Shown here piece after piece: positions 62,791-64,000 of a stretch of DNA of 64,000 nucleotides. Location: assembly GCF_009674535.1 (NCBI RefSeq), contig NZ_WKJK01000001.1:124001-188000 (forward strand), read 5' to 3'. Each line of letters opens with the position of its first letter. Within the stretch, counting starts at the first letter, position 1. Under the pieces are notes generated by a model, which saw only the letters and a program-made list of their open reading frames with translations, searched no databases and had not been told where the DNA came from. Made by a program: the position numbers and the translations under genes. The DNA comes from Duganella guangzhouensis (lineage in GTDB: Bacteria; Pseudomonadota; Gammaproteobacteria; Burkholderiales; Burkholderiaceae_D).

Positions 62791-64000
62791 TCATTTAAAG
62801 CGGATGTCGGTGGCATGCGGGCCGACTTGCAGCAGCTCCGCGTCCGGCGCGGTGAGCTTGCGCTGGCCGATACGCACATTCTCCAGCGTGACGCCACGCA
62901 CGCCGCGCGCCTGGTCATAGCCCTGGATCACGGACGGCCCGTACACGCCCTTGCCGGTGAAGCTGATGTTGCGCAGCGTGAGATTGGCGATGCCGCCGCC
63001 GGGACTGAGGCTGAAGCGGTCGTCGCCGATCACCGCAAAGTTGAACAGCTTCCCTTCGATCATATGGTCGACCCGGATATCCTCGAACAGGATGTTGCGG
63101 ACCACGGTGGCGTTGTTCGCGTTAATCGCCATCACGCCCTGAAAGCGTGGCTGCGTCTCGTTGATTTCAAGGACATCGATGTTCTTGAAGGTGACGTCTT
63201 CGGTCACCTCCGGCCGGTCCGGATTGCCGAACAATCCCATGTACATGGCGTGTGCCACGTCCGCCCAGCAGGTGGAATTGGTGACGCGCACCCGGCGTAT
63301 ATCGCCGTACAGATCCCAGCGATGGTTGTACAGCGCGAAGCAGTCATCCGCCACGCGCAGGAACACGCGGTCGATCTCCACATCCCGGCAGGAGTAGATG
63401 TCGATACCATCCGCCCAAGGCCGGGCGCTGAAGCTTTTGAGATCGACGATGCTGACGCCACTGGATTGCATGCAGCCCAGCGTCACGCCGGGAGGATTGA
63501 TGATGGTCAGCCCTTCAATGCGGATGTTGCGCGAGTTGCGGATGCCGATGGCTGCGGTGCCATCAACGTGTGCTTCCGGCGTGTTGTCATGGGTGGCGGT
63601 GTTGGTCATGGGGACGTCGCCAGTAGGGCGTTCGATCAGGCCGTGGCCTTTGATGGTGACGTCGTGCACATGGTCCAGCGAGATGCCGGCATCCAGCACC
63701 GCCGCACCATCGATCAGCACCGTCTGGCCGGAGGCAAAGCGGAATACCTTTTCGCCCTTGGGCGGCTTGTGCACGCCCGGACCGAACACGATCACGCCCG
63801 GACCTTGCGGCTTGGCGCTGTTGTCGATGGCACCGGCGAAGACGTGCAGGTTGTGGTGCTTGTCGCCGTCAAATTCGACCGACAGATTGGCCGGCTTGTC
63901 CAGCGTGAGGTACACCGTGTCATCCTCGATGCGCGGCTGGATGCCAAGGCTGGCGGGACGCACCGCGACCTTGGAGAAGCCGGCATAGCTGCGCTGAATC
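62791..64000 (-). CDS. GH28-like parallel beta-helix glycoside hydrolase (5' end outside window)
   Basis: About 403 residues are visible; the frame continues through base 64000 (IQRSYAGFSKVAVRPASLG), so the N-terminus with any signal peptide is missing. Right-handed beta-helix repeats of the polygalacturonase clan: SLDHVHDVTIKGHGLIE, GIRNSRNIRIEGLTIINPPG, ADGIDIYSCRDVEIDRVFLRVADDCFALY (the Asp pair of GH28 is visible in ADGID and ADDCF), NSTCWADVAHAMYMG. It probably acts on pectin, rhamnogalacturonan or a related galacturonan. It overlaps the next gene (ATGA). Confidence 0.87.
   Translation of the reverse strand, partial: IQRSYAGFSKVAVRPASLGIQPRIEDDTVYLTLDKPANLSVEFDGDKHHNLHVFAGAIDNSAKPQGPGVIVFGPGVHKPPKGEKVFRFASGQTVLIDGAAVLDAGISLDHVHDVTIKGHGLIERPTGDVPMTNTATHDNTPEAHVDGTAAIGIRNSRNIRIEGLTIINPPGVTLGCMQSSGVSIVDLKSFSARPWADGIDIYSCRDVEIDRVFLRVADDCFALYNHRWDLYGDIRRVRVTNSTCWADVAHAMYMGLFGNPDRPEVTEDVTFKNIDVLEINETQPRFQGVMAINANNATVVRNILFEDIRVDHMIEGKLFNFAVIGDDRFSLSPGGGIANLTLRNISFTGKGVYGPSVIQGYDQARGVRGVTLENVRIGQRKLTAPDAELLQVGPHATDIRFK

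Overview
The window is a high-GC chromosomal segment that reads as a betaproteobacterium of the Oxalobacteraceae (Duganella/Massilia/Rugamonas type). This rests on protein recognition, the mix of TonB-dependent polysaccharide utilisation with betaproteobacterial housekeeping genes, and codon use; no rRNA is present to confirm it. No CRISPR array, transposase, integrase or phage gene was seen.

Layout. (1) 1-26.3 kb is mainly core: rnr-rlmB, cysE, a YceH-family gene, a GT9 glycosyltransferase facing them across a 97-bp perfect palindrome, a GntR/ABC transporter operon with an unknown exported protein, a stressosome-type operon (rsbR-rsbS-rsbT-rsbX-like genes followed by two histidine kinases), a DUF72 gene, a lipoprotein, two membrane proteins, lpxH, two cyclophilins, cysS, an AlkA-like glycosylase, accA, tilS and lysC, ending in a tRNA-Ser(GCU) gene. 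(2) 26.6-41 kb is an arabinoxylan-type utilisation locus: GH43-CBM6 and GH31 on the plus strand converge on a minus-strand run of TonB-dependent receptor, double GH43, GH51 and GH43. The two outward promoter regions share the 14-bp palindrome TGTTTGCGCAAACA. A Crp/Fnr-type regulator lies upstream of the receptor. (3) 41.3-50.8 kb is an amine-catabolism-like cluster: a divergent TetR regulator, then YciI-like protein, copper amine oxidase, flavin reductase, small membrane protein, MFS exporter, APC permease, FMN-dependent monooxygenase and TorF-type porin. (4) A second tRNA-Ser(GCU), with the same promoter architecture and 3' end as the first, lies 24.8 kb away, so the two tRNAs bracket regions 2 and 3. 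Next comes an antitoxin gene with a deleted, frameshifted RES toxin. (5) 52.4-60.4 kb is one minus-strand operon for a three-part RND efflux pump and its own two-component system, preceded by a CusR/CopR-like box. (6) 60.5 kb to the edge holds an unrecognised 774-residue exported protein coupled to a GH28-like beta-helix enzyme that runs off the window, probably part of a pectin-type locus.

Best candidates for new biology: the stressosome operon wired to two histidine kinases, the amine oxidase plus two-component monooxygenase cluster, the unknown exported protein beside the GH28-like enzyme, the perfect palindrome that exactly fills a convergent intergenic gap, and the paired tRNA-Ser genes flanking the accessory block.
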